A model generated the notes under the pieces. It saw only the letters and a program-made list of their open reading frames with translations. It had not been told where the DNA came from and made no database searches. Positions 1-7,040 of a DNA stretch of 44,855 nt are shown here, one piece after another (within the stretch, counting starts at the first letter, position 1; each line of letters starts with the position of its first letter). Where the stretch lies: contig JANMDR010000152.1 in the NCBI GenBank assembly GCA_031376425.1, forward strand, positions 1 to 44,855, read 5' to 3'. Source of the stretch: JANMDR01 sp031376425 (GTDB lineage Bacteria; Pseudomonadota; Gammaproteobacteria; Burkholderiales; Usitatibacteraceae). The position numbers and the translations under genes were made by a program.

Positions 1-154
1 ATTGGGCGAAGGCTGCGCTGTAGGCGCGATGTCAATGGTTATAAAGTCAACTGAGCCTTGGTCAGTTTATTTTGGTTGTCCAGCCAAAAAGCTGAAAGAC
101 CGCAAGCGCGATATGCTGGAACTTGAGCGGGCGTATTTGGAAAGTGAGAAATAA
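1..154 (+). CDS. Hexapeptide-repeat acyltransferase, C-terminal fragment
   Basis: Reading from base 2, 50 codons are open to the TAA at 152-154; the rest of the gene lies left of the window. The fragment contains GEGCAVGAMS, then PWSVYFGCPAKKLKDRK and a charged helix. This is the typical end of left-handed beta-helix (hexapeptide) acetyltransferases that modify sugars in surface polysaccharides: the last coil, a short loop with Tyr-Phe-Gly-x-Pro-Ala-Lys, and a C-terminal helix. It converges on the methyltransferase at 180-881. With the WecE-type transaminase nearby, an inferred job is N-acetylation of an amino sugar or O-acetylation of a glycan. The exact substrate cannot be told from this fragment. 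Confidence 0.7.
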   Translation, partial: LGEGCAVGAMSMVIKSTEPWSVYFGCPAKKLKDRKRDMLELERAYLESEK

Positions 155-179
155 TCGCCCGCATCAAGTTTAGGTAGAT

Positions 180-881
180 TTAGTTTGGTTTCGGACCAAA
201 GTCTACGTAGGTATTCCAGCTCAGGTCGCGGCTTAAAAACCATGAACGATCAAATCCTGGTTTTGTAAATAAGCCCCAAGTTTGCCGAGGATGGCGCCAG
301 CCAAGAATATGGAATTCTAAGCCGTGCTTGCTGGCAAAATACGCCATGGTGCGCGGTGTAAAGCGCACACAACCCGGGTAAATCCAGCCTTGCTCTGGTG
401 CATCGACGCTATCGATGAGAAACGTCGCTGCCAGCGCACCGGTGGGCTTTAAAACCCGACTGGTTTCGCGTAACCAGCCGTCCAATAAATCGGTGCCGGT
501 ATGACTAAAAATAGATTGTGCAAAGGCAAAATCAAACTGACTGCCTTCGGTAATTACAGTCGCATTATCAGCGCAAACTAAAGTGGGTTTTTTTATCGAA
601 ATTTGATCAGCACCAATCTCCTTGGCGATACCTTCATCCATTAGCCATTGGTGTGGCTCTATTCCGGTATAGCCACCTTGATTTAAATACGGAATCAGTA
701 GGCGTGCGATGCGCAACGACCCGCAGCCAATATCGAGCACCTTATGATGTTGGCGCAAACCCAGAGAAGTGAGTAACCCAAACGTCATCGCGCAGATTAA
801 GTCATAGTCGGCCGGAGGGCCTACAAAAGCACGGTAGTGGGGCTCGCCTGGCTCAAGGCCTAATCCTAAATCATCGTTCAT
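180..881 (-). CDS. Class I SAM-dependent methyltransferase
   Basis: A protein of 233 residues with a Rossmann-type methyltransferase core. Motif I is VLDIGCGSLRIARLL at about residues 48-62, followed by YTGIEPH (acidic residue that would hold the SAM ribose) and FDFAFAQSIFSH. The frame stays open upstream to 965, but that would overlap gtrA by 65 bases. The ATG at 881 leaves a 20-base gap, so I prefer it. It is the last gene of a minus-strand run with gtrA, a family 2 glycosyltransferase and a transaminase, so a sugar or lipid-linked glycan substrate is likely by context. Nothing in the sequence identifies the acceptor. Confidence 0.8.
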   Translation of the reverse strand: MNDDLGLGLEPGEPHYRAFVGPPADYDLICAMTFGLLTSLGLRQHHKVLDIGCGSLRIARLLIPYLNQGGYTGIEPHQWLMDEGIAKEIGADQISIKKPTLVCADNATVITEGSQFDFAFAQSIFSHTGTDLLDGWLRETSRVLKPTGALAATFLIDSVDAPEQGWIYPGCVRFTPRTMAYFASKHGLEFHILGWRHPRQTWGLFTKPGFDRSWFLSRDLSWNTYVDFGPKPN

Positions 882-900
882 ATGGGCTTTCGATAATGGT

Positions 901-1326
901 TTATTTTGATTTTGCTGAAAATACAAAATAACGAAATACGGTAAATAAAAATGCGGCAACCACAAGTATCGATGCAGCTTGCACCAGAGGGTGGGGGTAA
1001 CCTAAAACATCAACAAAATAATGCAAAATTACATAGTTCAAGCCGTAGCCGCCTGCATGGGCAATGAGGTATTTTATTACGTCCAACCATGCTATGCCAT
1101 CCTGCGCATTTTGGTTTTTAAACACCCAACTACGGTTAATAAAAAAACCAGCCGTCATGCCGCCCACATAGGTAATACTCATCGCGATTTTGGGTGAATC
1201 AAGCAAGTGCGCAAGTATTAAATAAATTCCATAGGCAATGCCATTATTGGTAACGCCAGCAATGGCGTAGCGCAGAAGTTGTTTGCTTAACACAGGGATT
1301 TTAGTAAATCTGTGCTGGTGCAGCAA
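901..1326 (-). CDS. GtrA family membrane protein
   Basis: A protein of 141 residues with four hydrophobic segments and the GtrA-family mark TAGFFINRSWVF after the second. GtrA proteins are small membrane proteins, proposed to help flip polyprenyl-phosphate-linked sugars across the inner membrane. The glycosyltransferase immediately upstream (stop at 1327-1329, no gap) is the usual partner that makes such a lipid-linked sugar. The longest reading begins with TTG at 1326; a GTG twelve codons in (start base 1293) would also work. Neither has a good ribosome binding site, so translation may be coupled to the upstream gene. Confidence 0.8.
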   Translation of the reverse strand: MLHQHRFTKIPVLSKQLLRYAIAGVTNNGIAYGIYLILAHLLDSPKIAMSITYVGGMTAGFFINRSWVFKNQNAQDGIAWLDVIKYLIAHAGGYGLNYVILHYFVDVLGYPHPLVQAASILVVAAFLFTVFRYFVFSAKSK

Positions 1327-2349
1327 TTAGTGATGACGTGCATCTTCGCAGCAATTTTGTGTATCACCCACCACGTAAATCGGTCTATTTTTGGTTTCAT
1401 CAAAAATCTTGCCGATGTACAAACCCAATATACCTAAGTTGGCAAACAACATGCCAGATACAAACAATAATGTCACCATGACGCTTGTCCAGCCAGCCAC
1501 GGGTACACCGTGAACGAGGTAGCGCAAAATTAAATATGCCCCTAGCATCACCGCACCTATCGCTAATAAAAAGCCGAATTTTATGGATATGCGTAAAGGA
1601 CGATTAGAGTGCGAGACCATGCTGTCTAATGCCAAGGTCAATAGCTTACTAAAAGTGTAGCTAGATTTGCCCTCAGCACGCGTGGCGTGGTCAACGTCAA
1701 CGTAAGTTGTGCGAAATCCAAGCCAGCGAATGAACAATGGAAAGTTGCGGTTGTGCTCGCGCAGATTGCGAAAATTTTCTAAAATGCGATGGTTGTAAAG
1801 GCCAAAATTGCCAATTGTATGGTCGGTTTTTTTGTCCGTTAAAAAATCAAATACACTCCAAAAAATCCACGATGAAAATCGCTTAAACATGCCGTCTTTG
1901 CGCTGATGTCGCCGTGCGCAAACCACGTCAAAACCTTCAAGCGCACGCGCATAGAGTTTAGGAATTTCCTCTGGCTGGTCTTGAAGGTCGCAATCCATTA
2001 CAGCAACCCATTCACCACTAGCGAAATCAATACCTGCGGTGATAGCAGCATGCTGACCAAAATTGCGTGAAAAGCTCACCACCTTCACATGCGCGAATTC
2101 ATTTGCAAGGGCATGCAATGCGCGCGCCGAGTCGTCGGGGCTGGCGTCGTTGATAAGTATGATTTCAAACGGCTTACTTAGCGGTTTAAGTGCCGCGTTA
2201 ATGCGGCCAATCAGCTCGTTCAAACAGGCTGCACACCCGTAAACTGGCACCACAATGCTGAAGGTATATGCAAACGATGGCGCTGCACTGCTGAGTACCG
2301 GTAGCGAAGCTGCAACGGTGTGTTGCGATAAATTAGGCGTAGAAAGCAT
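1327..2349 (-). CDS. GT2 glycosyltransferase, GtrB/ArnC/DPM1-like
   Basis: About 340 residues. The N-terminal half is a GT-A fold: FSIVVPVYGC, INDASPDD and the metal and nucleotide-sugar site MDCDLQDQPEEI. The C-terminal part has two hydrophobic segments near the end (FGFLLAIGAVMLGAYLILRY and the stretch after VPVAGW). This is the architecture of enzymes that move a sugar from a nucleotide onto undecaprenyl phosphate. Together with gtrA directly downstream it forms a GtrAB-like unit that would decorate O-antigen or another glycan. The frame opens at a TTG at 2361, but the ATG at 2349 is the better start and overlaps the upstream transaminase by 17 bases, suggesting coupling. The sugar is unknown. 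Confidence 0.85.
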   Translation of the reverse strand: MLSTPNLSQHTVAASLPVLSSAAPSFAYTFSIVVPVYGCAACLNELIGRINAALKPLSKPFEIILINDASPDDSARALHALANEFAHVKVVSFSRNFGQHAAITAGIDFASGEWVAVMDCDLQDQPEEIPKLYARALEGFDVVCARRHQRKDGMFKRFSSWIFWSVFDFLTDKKTDHTIGNFGLYNHRILENFRNLREHNRNFPLFIRWLGFRTTYVDVDHATRAEGKSSYTFSKLLTLALDSMVSHSNRPLRISIKFGFLLAIGAVMLGAYLILRYLVHGVPVAGWTSVMVTLLFVSGMLFANLGILGLYIGKIFDETKNRPIYVVGDTQNCCEDARHH

Positions 2350-3457
2350 AAACCGCGTCAATCACTTTTTGTTGTTCAGGTTCCAAACCGATCCACAGCG
2401 GCAGGCGTACTAAGCGTTCGCTTAAAGTATTGGTGAGGCTTAAATCACCGCTAGCGCGTGAATATTTCAAACCGGCTGGTGCGCTATGAAGCGGAATATA
2501 GTGGAATACAGATTGCACCCCAGAGGCTTTCAAATGGGCAATGAAGGCGCTACGTACTTCCAAATTTTCAAGCAATAAATAATACATGTGGGCATTGTGG
2601 GTGCAACCCTCGGGTATATGTGGACGCGTTACTTTGCCTTGGCTTTCTAGCGCTGCAAAATCATTGTGATAACGCTGCCAGATGGCCATCCGCCGTTTGG
2701 TAATATCATCGGCTTGTTCCATCTGCGCCCACAGGAACGCTGCAGTAATTTCACCTGGCAAAAATGATGAGCCGATGTCGCACCACGTATATTTATCAAT
2801 CTGACCGCGAAAAAACTGGCTGCGATTCGTGCCTTTTTCGCGAATAATTTCTGCGCGCGCAACAAGGGTCGGATCATTGACTAGCAATGCGCCACCCTCC
2901 CCTGAAATAATGTTTTTAGTTTCATGAAACGAAAGTGCTGCCATGTGGCCGATGCTGCCCAAGGGTCTGCCCTTATAGTTCGACATAATGCCTTGAGCCG
3001 CATCTTCGATCACCAGCAAATTATGTTTCGTCGCCAGCGCCATGATGGCATCCATGTCGCAACTCACACCTGCATAGTGAACCACGCAAATAGCGCGCGT
3101 TTTAGCGGTGATGGCCGCTGCAATTTTACCTGCATCCAAATTTAGGGTAGTGGCATCAATGTCTACAAACACCGGTATGGCGCTGCGCAAAGCAAAGGCA
3201 TTAGCGGTAGAGACAAACGTGTAGGACGGCATAATAACTTCATCGCCTGCGCCCATATCAGCTAGCAAGGCCGCCATTTCGAGTGCGGCGGTGCAGGAAT
3301 GGGTTAATAGCGCTTTTTTGGCACCGGTACGCTGTTCTAGCCATGCGTGGCAGCGTTTGGTATAGGAACCGTCGCCCGATAAATGGCCTAATTTATGTGC
3401 GTCGGCAATATAAGTAACTTCATTGCCAGTTAAATAGGGGCGATTAAATGGGATCAT
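2333..3457 (-). CDS. wecE: dTDP-4-amino-4,6-dideoxygalactose transaminase
   Basis: 374 residues, close to the usual WecE/RffA length of about 376. It is a DegT/DnrJ/EryC1-type PLP aminotransferase. The PLP lysine is Lys181 in SFHETKNIISGEGGAL. Asp152 of VIEDAAQGI should contact the pyridine nitrogen, and the N-terminal IPFNRPYLTG is typical of WecE. The family converts dTDP-4-keto-6-deoxyglucose with glutamate into dTDP-4-amino-4,6-dideoxygalactose (dTDP-Fuc4N precursor) in the cytoplasm. The ATG at 3457 has an upstream AAGGTAG ribosome binding site. It is the first gene in a tight minus-strand run with the glycosyltransferase, gtrA and methyltransferase. The nearby acyltransferase could supply an acetylation step. 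Confidence 0.92.
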   Translation of the reverse strand: MIPFNRPYLTGNEVTYIADAHKLGHLSGDGSYTKRCHAWLEQRTGAKKALLTHSCTAALEMAALLADMGAGDEVIMPSYTFVSTANAFALRSAIPVFVDIDATTLNLDAGKIAAAITAKTRAICVVHYAGVSCDMDAIMALATKHNLLVIEDAAQGIMSNYKGRPLGSIGHMAALSFHETKNIISGEGGALLVNDPTLVARAEIIREKGTNRSQFFRGQIDKYTWCDIGSSFLPGEITAAFLWAQMEQADDITKRRMAIWQRYHNDFAALESQGKVTRPHIPEGCTHNAHMYYLLLENLEVRSAFIAHLKASGVQSVFHYIPLHSAPAGLKYSRASGDLSLTNTLSERLVRLPLWIGLEPEQQKVIDAVYAFYA

Positions 3458-3497
3458 GCGACGGCTACCTTAAAAATAGTTGCTTCATGTCACAACA

Positions 3498-3530
3498 CGC
3501 AGGCAGCGCAATGAAGATGCTCTGCCTACG
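3498..3530 (-). terminator. Weak hairpin downstream of the RlpA gene
   Basis: AGGCAG at 3501-3506 pairs with CTGCCT at 3522-3527, with two further base pairs outside a mismatch. It lies just after the stop of the RlpA-like gene on the minus strand. There is no run of T directly after it, so a terminator role is only possible. Confidence 0.22.
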
Positions 3531-3540
3531 TCGCTTACAT

Positions 3541-4071
3541 TTACTTCGTTGCTGCTTTTTTAACCTTTACTTTTTTAGCTGGCGCTTCTGCCACAATTTC
3601 CAATTTCACGTCTGCTATGCCAGCGCGTACAAAGCCTAATTTACTAGCTGCCGCAGCCGATACATCAATAATACGGCCGGGGGTGGAAGGGCCACGATCA
3701 GTGATGGTGACCGTCGCCGTTTTATTATTTTTAGTGTTAGTTACTTTTACTTTGGTGCCAAATGCCAAGGTGTTATGCGCGGCAGTCATGGCAGCCGGAT
3801 TAAAAATCTTTCCCGATGCGGTTTTGCGGCCAGCAAAGCGCTTGCCGTACCAAGCTGCTTTGCCATCCATAGCGTTCGTGGCGCTGGATGACGGCGCGAC
3901 TACTGGCGCAACGGCTGCTGTTGGTGCTACGGTAATCGTAGGAGCAGCGGCTGCTGTTGGCGGGGCGACTGCTGGTGTAGCTGGTTTAGCAGGTGTTTGC
4001 GCTACTGCAAAACTTGACAAAGCAATCGTCAAACCAGCCATCATCAATTGCATCATTTTATTGTTTTTCAT
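3541..4071 (-). CDS. rlpA: RlpA-family septal ring protein (double-psi beta-barrel)
   Basis: 176 residues. A signal peptide of about 25 residues ends in FAVAQ. An Ala/Pro-rich linker covers residues 26-68. A double-psi beta-barrel covers about 70-160, with AWYGKRFAGRKTASGKIF, MTAAHNTLAFGT and ITDRGPSTPGR. A Lys-rich tail follows. RlpA proteins bind or cleave peptide-free peptidoglycan at the septum. His99 and Asp125 of the conserved motifs are present. The position that is often Glu in the family motif (SGE) is Lys88 here, so catalysis is uncertain. There is no C-terminal SPOR domain, unlike the longer RlpA forms. AAGGGAA lies just before the ATG. A candidate promoter and two palindromes lie upstream. 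Confidence 0.85.
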   Translation of the reverse strand: MKNNKMMQLMMAGLTIALSSFAVAQTPAKPATPAVAPPTAAAAPTITVAPTAAVAPVVAPSSSATNAMDGKAAWYGKRFAGRKTASGKIFNPAAMTAAHNTLAFGTKVKVTNTKNNKTATVTITDRGPSTPGRIIDVSAAAASKLGFVRAGIADVKLEIVAEAPAKKVKVKKAATK

Positions 4072-4097
4072 ATATTCCCTTAAAGGTTCTTTTAAAG

Positions 4098-4110
4098 CGC
4101 CAACTTGGCG
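4098..4110. promoter_or_regulatory. Perfect 13-base palindrome upstream of the RlpA gene
   Basis: CGCCAACTTGGCG has six-base arms around one centre base. It lies about 27 bases upstream of the RlpA start, inside the presumed leader. It could be an operator or a small RNA hairpin next to the ribosome binding site; the sequence alone does not decide. Confidence 0.35.
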
Positions 4111-4162
4111 TAGTTACATTGTTTTAGTGAACGCAATTAGCGTAATCCGGATAAACTTTCGA

Positions 4163-4178
4163 CGGAAAATACTTTCCG
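4163..4178. promoter_or_regulatory. Perfect inverted repeat in the RlpA leader
   Basis: CGGAAA and TTTCCG form six-base arms around ATAC. It sits between the candidate promoter and the palindrome at 4098-4110, in the 240-base gap between the GGDEF gene and the RlpA gene. Confidence 0.3.
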
Positions 4179-4250
4179 CGATCAGACTCTTATTAGGCTA
4201 AGTTAGTGTGTTTTTTACCGTCAGTTGCGTTAATTTCTGCTGACCTTATC

Positions 4251-4256
4251 ATTATA
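4251..4256 (-). promoter_or_regulatory. Candidate -10 element for the RlpA gene
   Basis: On the minus strand this reads TATAAT, a perfect -10 hexamer, about 180 bases before the RlpA ATG. No convincing -35 is found at 16-18 bases. If it is used, the leader would be roughly 170 bases and contain both palindromes. Confidence 0.35.
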
Positions 4257-4311
4257 GCGAAGCAGCTAGGTGGAAACCGCTAAAACGCATAGTTTCGGCA
4301 CTGATTACGCC

Positions 4312-5571
4312 TTAATTCGACCTTATTGTCGCAACTTCATCACTTTGCCAAGCATCGCAGCCTAGTTTTGCCAGTGTTTGCCCGGTTTTGTCGTCGACAC
4401 TCGCGGTGCCGCATAAGCTTAAGTTTTGATGACGACAAAATGCCGCGATTGCGACAACACAAGCCTGCTGATGACGGTTTAGATCCAGTATGGTGGCGTT
4501 AAGGGGTGCTAACACCACCCCATTGATAGTTAGTGCTTGCGTAAGGGCAAATAAATTGGCATTGAGCGTTATTTGATTGATTGCGCACTGCGCACCAATG
4601 TTGGCAAGTTGATATGAAAAAAACTGTGCATGGTCGCTGTTTTTCTCAATCGTCGTTTGCGAAATTTCAAAGCAAATTGGCACCTTGGCAAAGCGGGTTT
4701 GCAGCTTTGTTATAAAAGCTAAGGTGCGCTCACTGGCAAACACTTGTGCTGTGCTCAGACTAAAGAACAGCGTTGGCGGACTCTGGTTTTGCGCGAGTAG
4801 TTGTAATGCTTGTTCGAGTGCCCATTCACCAATTTCGCACGCCAATTCATTTTCAATATCAAGGGTTAAAAATTGGATTTGATTGAGCTTGCCACGGCGC
4901 GGGTGCTGCCAGGTAATATGGCTTGAAACACCTGAAATACGGATGTCATCAGCCAAGTATCTAGGCATAAATTGCAATTGAAATTCGTCACGTTTTAATG
5001 CCTGTTGTAGAAAGCTTTTAGTCGATGCTTCTTGTTGCGCTTTTACACTATGCGCAGCGGTAAAAAATTTAAAATCGTTGCGCCCTGCCTGCTTCGCGCT
5101 ATACATTGCAATATCGGCTTGTTTGCTCAGCGCGTGGGCATCTTGAGCGTGGTCGGGGTAAATGCTGATGCCCATAGAGCAGCCGGGTGTGAGGCTGACC
5201 GCACCCATGACAAGTGGTACACGTAAATGCGCCAAAATGCGGGTGGCAACGCCACGTAATAGCGCCTCACAGGCGTCGGCTGAGGCGGGTAAATTTTTTA
5301 GCAAGATCGCGAATTCATCCCCGCCAATACGCCCAACGATATCGCCCGGTCGCACGCCCTCGCTGATGCGCCCGGCTACTGCCGTTAAATATTTATCGCC
5401 CACATCGTGGCCATAGGTATCGTTTACTTGTTTGAAGCGGTCAAGGTCTATGAAAATATAAGCTAGTTTTTCACGATTTAACAGCGCATAGGCAACGGCG
5501 GAATTGACCTGCGCCAAAAATGCAGCACGGGAACATACGCCTGTTAAAGGATCAGTAGCAAGGTTTCCCAT
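4312..5571 (-). CDS. GGDEF diguanylate cyclase with decayed EAL domain
   Basis: 419 residues from the ATG at 5571 (a TTG at 5601 is possible but overlaps xth). The GGDEF domain starts at once, with DPLTG and no sensor domain. The GGDEF active site is intact at residues 83-87. The RPGD product-inhibition site sits exactly five residues before it, so cyclic di-GMP synthesis with feedback control is expected. The second half has EAL length and layout, but the catalytic marks are gone: where E-A-L should be the sequence reads SGVSSHITWQHP, FEISQTTIE replaces the ELTES-type motif, and DDFGTG is absent. It is probably a non-hydrolysing ligand or partner domain. It follows xth by 10 bases in a co-directional run. 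Confidence 0.85.
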   Translation of the reverse strand: MGNLATDPLTGVCSRAAFLAQVNSAVAYALLNREKLAYIFIDLDRFKQVNDTYGHDVGDKYLTAVAGRISEGVRPGDIVGRIGGDEFAILLKNLPASADACEALLRGVATRILAHLRVPLVMGAVSLTPGCSMGISIYPDHAQDAHALSKQADIAMYSAKQAGRNDFKFFTAAHSVKAQQEASTKSFLQQALKRDEFQLQFMPRYLADDIRISGVSSHITWQHPRRGKLNQIQFLTLDIENELACEIGEWALEQALQLLAQNQSPPTLFFSLSTAQVFASERTLAFITKLQTRFAKVPICFEISQTTIEKNSDHAQFFSYQLANIGAQCAINQITLNANLFALTQALTINGVVLAPLNATILDLNRHQQACVVAIAAFCRHQNLSLCGTASVDDKTGQTLAKLGCDAWQSDEVATIRSN

Positions 5572-5581
5572 TATTGCGGGT

Positions 5582-6349
5582 TTAGAGTTTAATTTCCGCA
5601 ACTACCGGCGCATGATCCGATGGGCGTTCGAGCTTGCGTGGCGCTTTATCAATACTAGCCGCCACACATTTTTCGGCCAAAGCCGGACTCAAGAGAATGT
5701 GGTCAATGCGCAAACCAATATTGCGTCGAAACCCCATCATGCGGTAATCCCACCATGAAAAACTTTTTTCGGCTTGCGGAAATAAACGGAAACTATCGCG
5801 CAATCCTAACGCCTCTAATCCTTGAAAAGCCGCTCGCTCTGGGACTGTACACAATACCTGACCAGCCCATGCCGCTGGGTCGTGCACGTCTGCATCAGCA
5901 GGAGCAATATTGTAATCACCCAATAAGGCGAAGTGTTGATGAGCGGCGAGTTGGTCGCGGATGTAGGGATGCAACGCGGCCAGCCACTGCAATTTGTATT
6001 GATATTTATCTGATTCCACATCTTGACCATTTGGGATATAAACGCAAATAACCCGAGTACCATCAATGGTTGCAGCGATGACGCGTTTTTGTTCGTCGGC
6101 GTAATTGGGAATCCCAAAGCTCACATTCGTCGCCGTAGATTTGGAAATAATCGCTACGCCATTGTAGGTTTTTTGCCCATCAAATACGGCTTGATAACCT
6201 GCCTCTTGAATTTGTGCCAATGGAAATTTTGCGGTTTCAAGTTTTAATTCCTGCAAACACAAAACATCGGGTTGCTTATCGCGTAAAAAATCCAATACAT
6301 GTGGCAGGCGCACATTGAGCGAATTCACATTCCAAGAAACTAGCTTCAT
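5582..6349 (-). CDS. xthA: Exodeoxyribonuclease III
   Basis: 255 residues of the endonuclease/exonuclease/phosphatase fold. Key marks are LVSWNVNSLNVR at the N-terminus, the metal-binding Glu34 in CLQELKLE, GDYNIAPADADVHDP, and the C-terminal SDHAPVVAEI with the catalytic His. The family cuts at abasic sites and degrades 3' ends of duplex DNA during base-excision repair. Its ATG shares one base with the stop of the upstream DUF4124 gene (TAATG), which indicates coupled translation. It is full length and unremarkable. Confidence 0.95.
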   Translation of the reverse strand: MKLVSWNVNSLNVRLPHVLDFLRDKQPDVLCLQELKLETAKFPLAQIQEAGYQAVFDGQKTYNGVAIISKSTATNVSFGIPNYADEQKRVIAATIDGTRVICVYIPNGQDVESDKYQYKLQWLAALHPYIRDQLAAHQHFALLGDYNIAPADADVHDPAAWAGQVLCTVPERAAFQGLEALGLRDSFRLFPQAEKSFSWWDYRMMGFRRNIGLRIDHILLSPALAEKCVAASIDKAPRKLERPSDHAPVVAEIKL

Positions 6350-6984
6350 TAGGTGTTAGGGGCGGCTGCGGTTGGCGCTGGTGCCGGAGCCGGAGCCGGT
6401 GGCGGTGCGATTTCTTTGGCCTTGGTCTTTCTTGTCAATATGCCTGGGCGTGGATAACCGGCGTTGTCGAGCGCTAAGTTCCACGCGTTTTCTTCAAAGC
6501 CGCGCATGGCCGCTTCACCAATCACCATAAACGGCACGGATGACGAGCCTGATAATCGCTTTAATTCATCGTTGATTTCTTTCGTCAACTCCGGATTTTT
6601 TGTTGCGTGCGGCACCCCGCGATCAGATAATAATTTGCGGGCGCTATCGCAGCTTTCTCCGCAACTATTGACGAATAAGGTCACCGGATTTTTTCTCGCG
6701 GCCTCGGCTGCGGCATAGCTGAGTTCCTCATTATTTGCGCCTGCGCCACCTGAGGTACTTAAACGCTTGGTTTGTGGTTGTTTTGCATCCGCAGGTGGCG
6801 GCTGGTCTGAGTAAACCACTTTGCCATCTTTATCGAGCCAGCGATAAATTTGCTGCGCTTGGGTTTGCAATTGTGTTGGTGGCGTCGGCGCGGGCGCTTG
6901 CGCGAACGTAAATGTAGCAACAATCAGTAGAGCAAATGCAGCGCTTCCGCTTTTTATCAGAGATGAATTTATTTTTGCACTCAT
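6349..6984 (-). CDS. DUF4124 and glutaredoxin-like secreted protein
   Basis: 211 residues. A hydrophobic signal segment ends near FTFAQA. A DUF4124 segment at about 46-63 reads IYRWLDKDGKVVYSDQPPP. A glutaredoxin-like domain at about 100-175 follows, with VTLFVNSCGESC in place of the usual CxxC and a VPFMVIG cis-proline loop. The tail is a Pro/Ala-rich stretch. The two Cys are at 108 and 112, so they are separated by three residues rather than two. This is odd for a dithiol glutaredoxin and may change or remove redox activity. A periplasmic or envelope location is inferred from the signal segment. It overlaps xth by one base. A paralogue with a normal CGYC site lies at 15357-15854. Confidence 0.8.
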   Translation of the reverse strand: MSAKINSSLIKSGSAAFALLIVATFTFAQAPAPTPPTQLQTQAQQIYRWLDKDGKVVYSDQPPPADAKQPQTKRLSTSGGAGANNEELSYAAAEAARKNPVTLFVNSCGESCDSARKLLSDRGVPHATKNPELTKEINDELKRLSGSSSVPFMVIGEAAMRGFEENAWNLALDNAGYPRPGILTRKTKAKEIAPPPAPAPAPAPTAAAPNT

Positions 6985-7040
6985 GGCGCTTTCCTTTATA
7001 GTTTCCTTTGAAGCTATGCGATACGATAACGCTTAATTAT

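Noticed and set aside
3617..4201. A 194-codon open frame on the plus strand opposite the RlpA-like gene
   Set aside because: It lies antisense to a gene with clear signal peptide and RlpA motifs, and its Ala/Val-rich product mirrors the Ala/Pro-rich linker.
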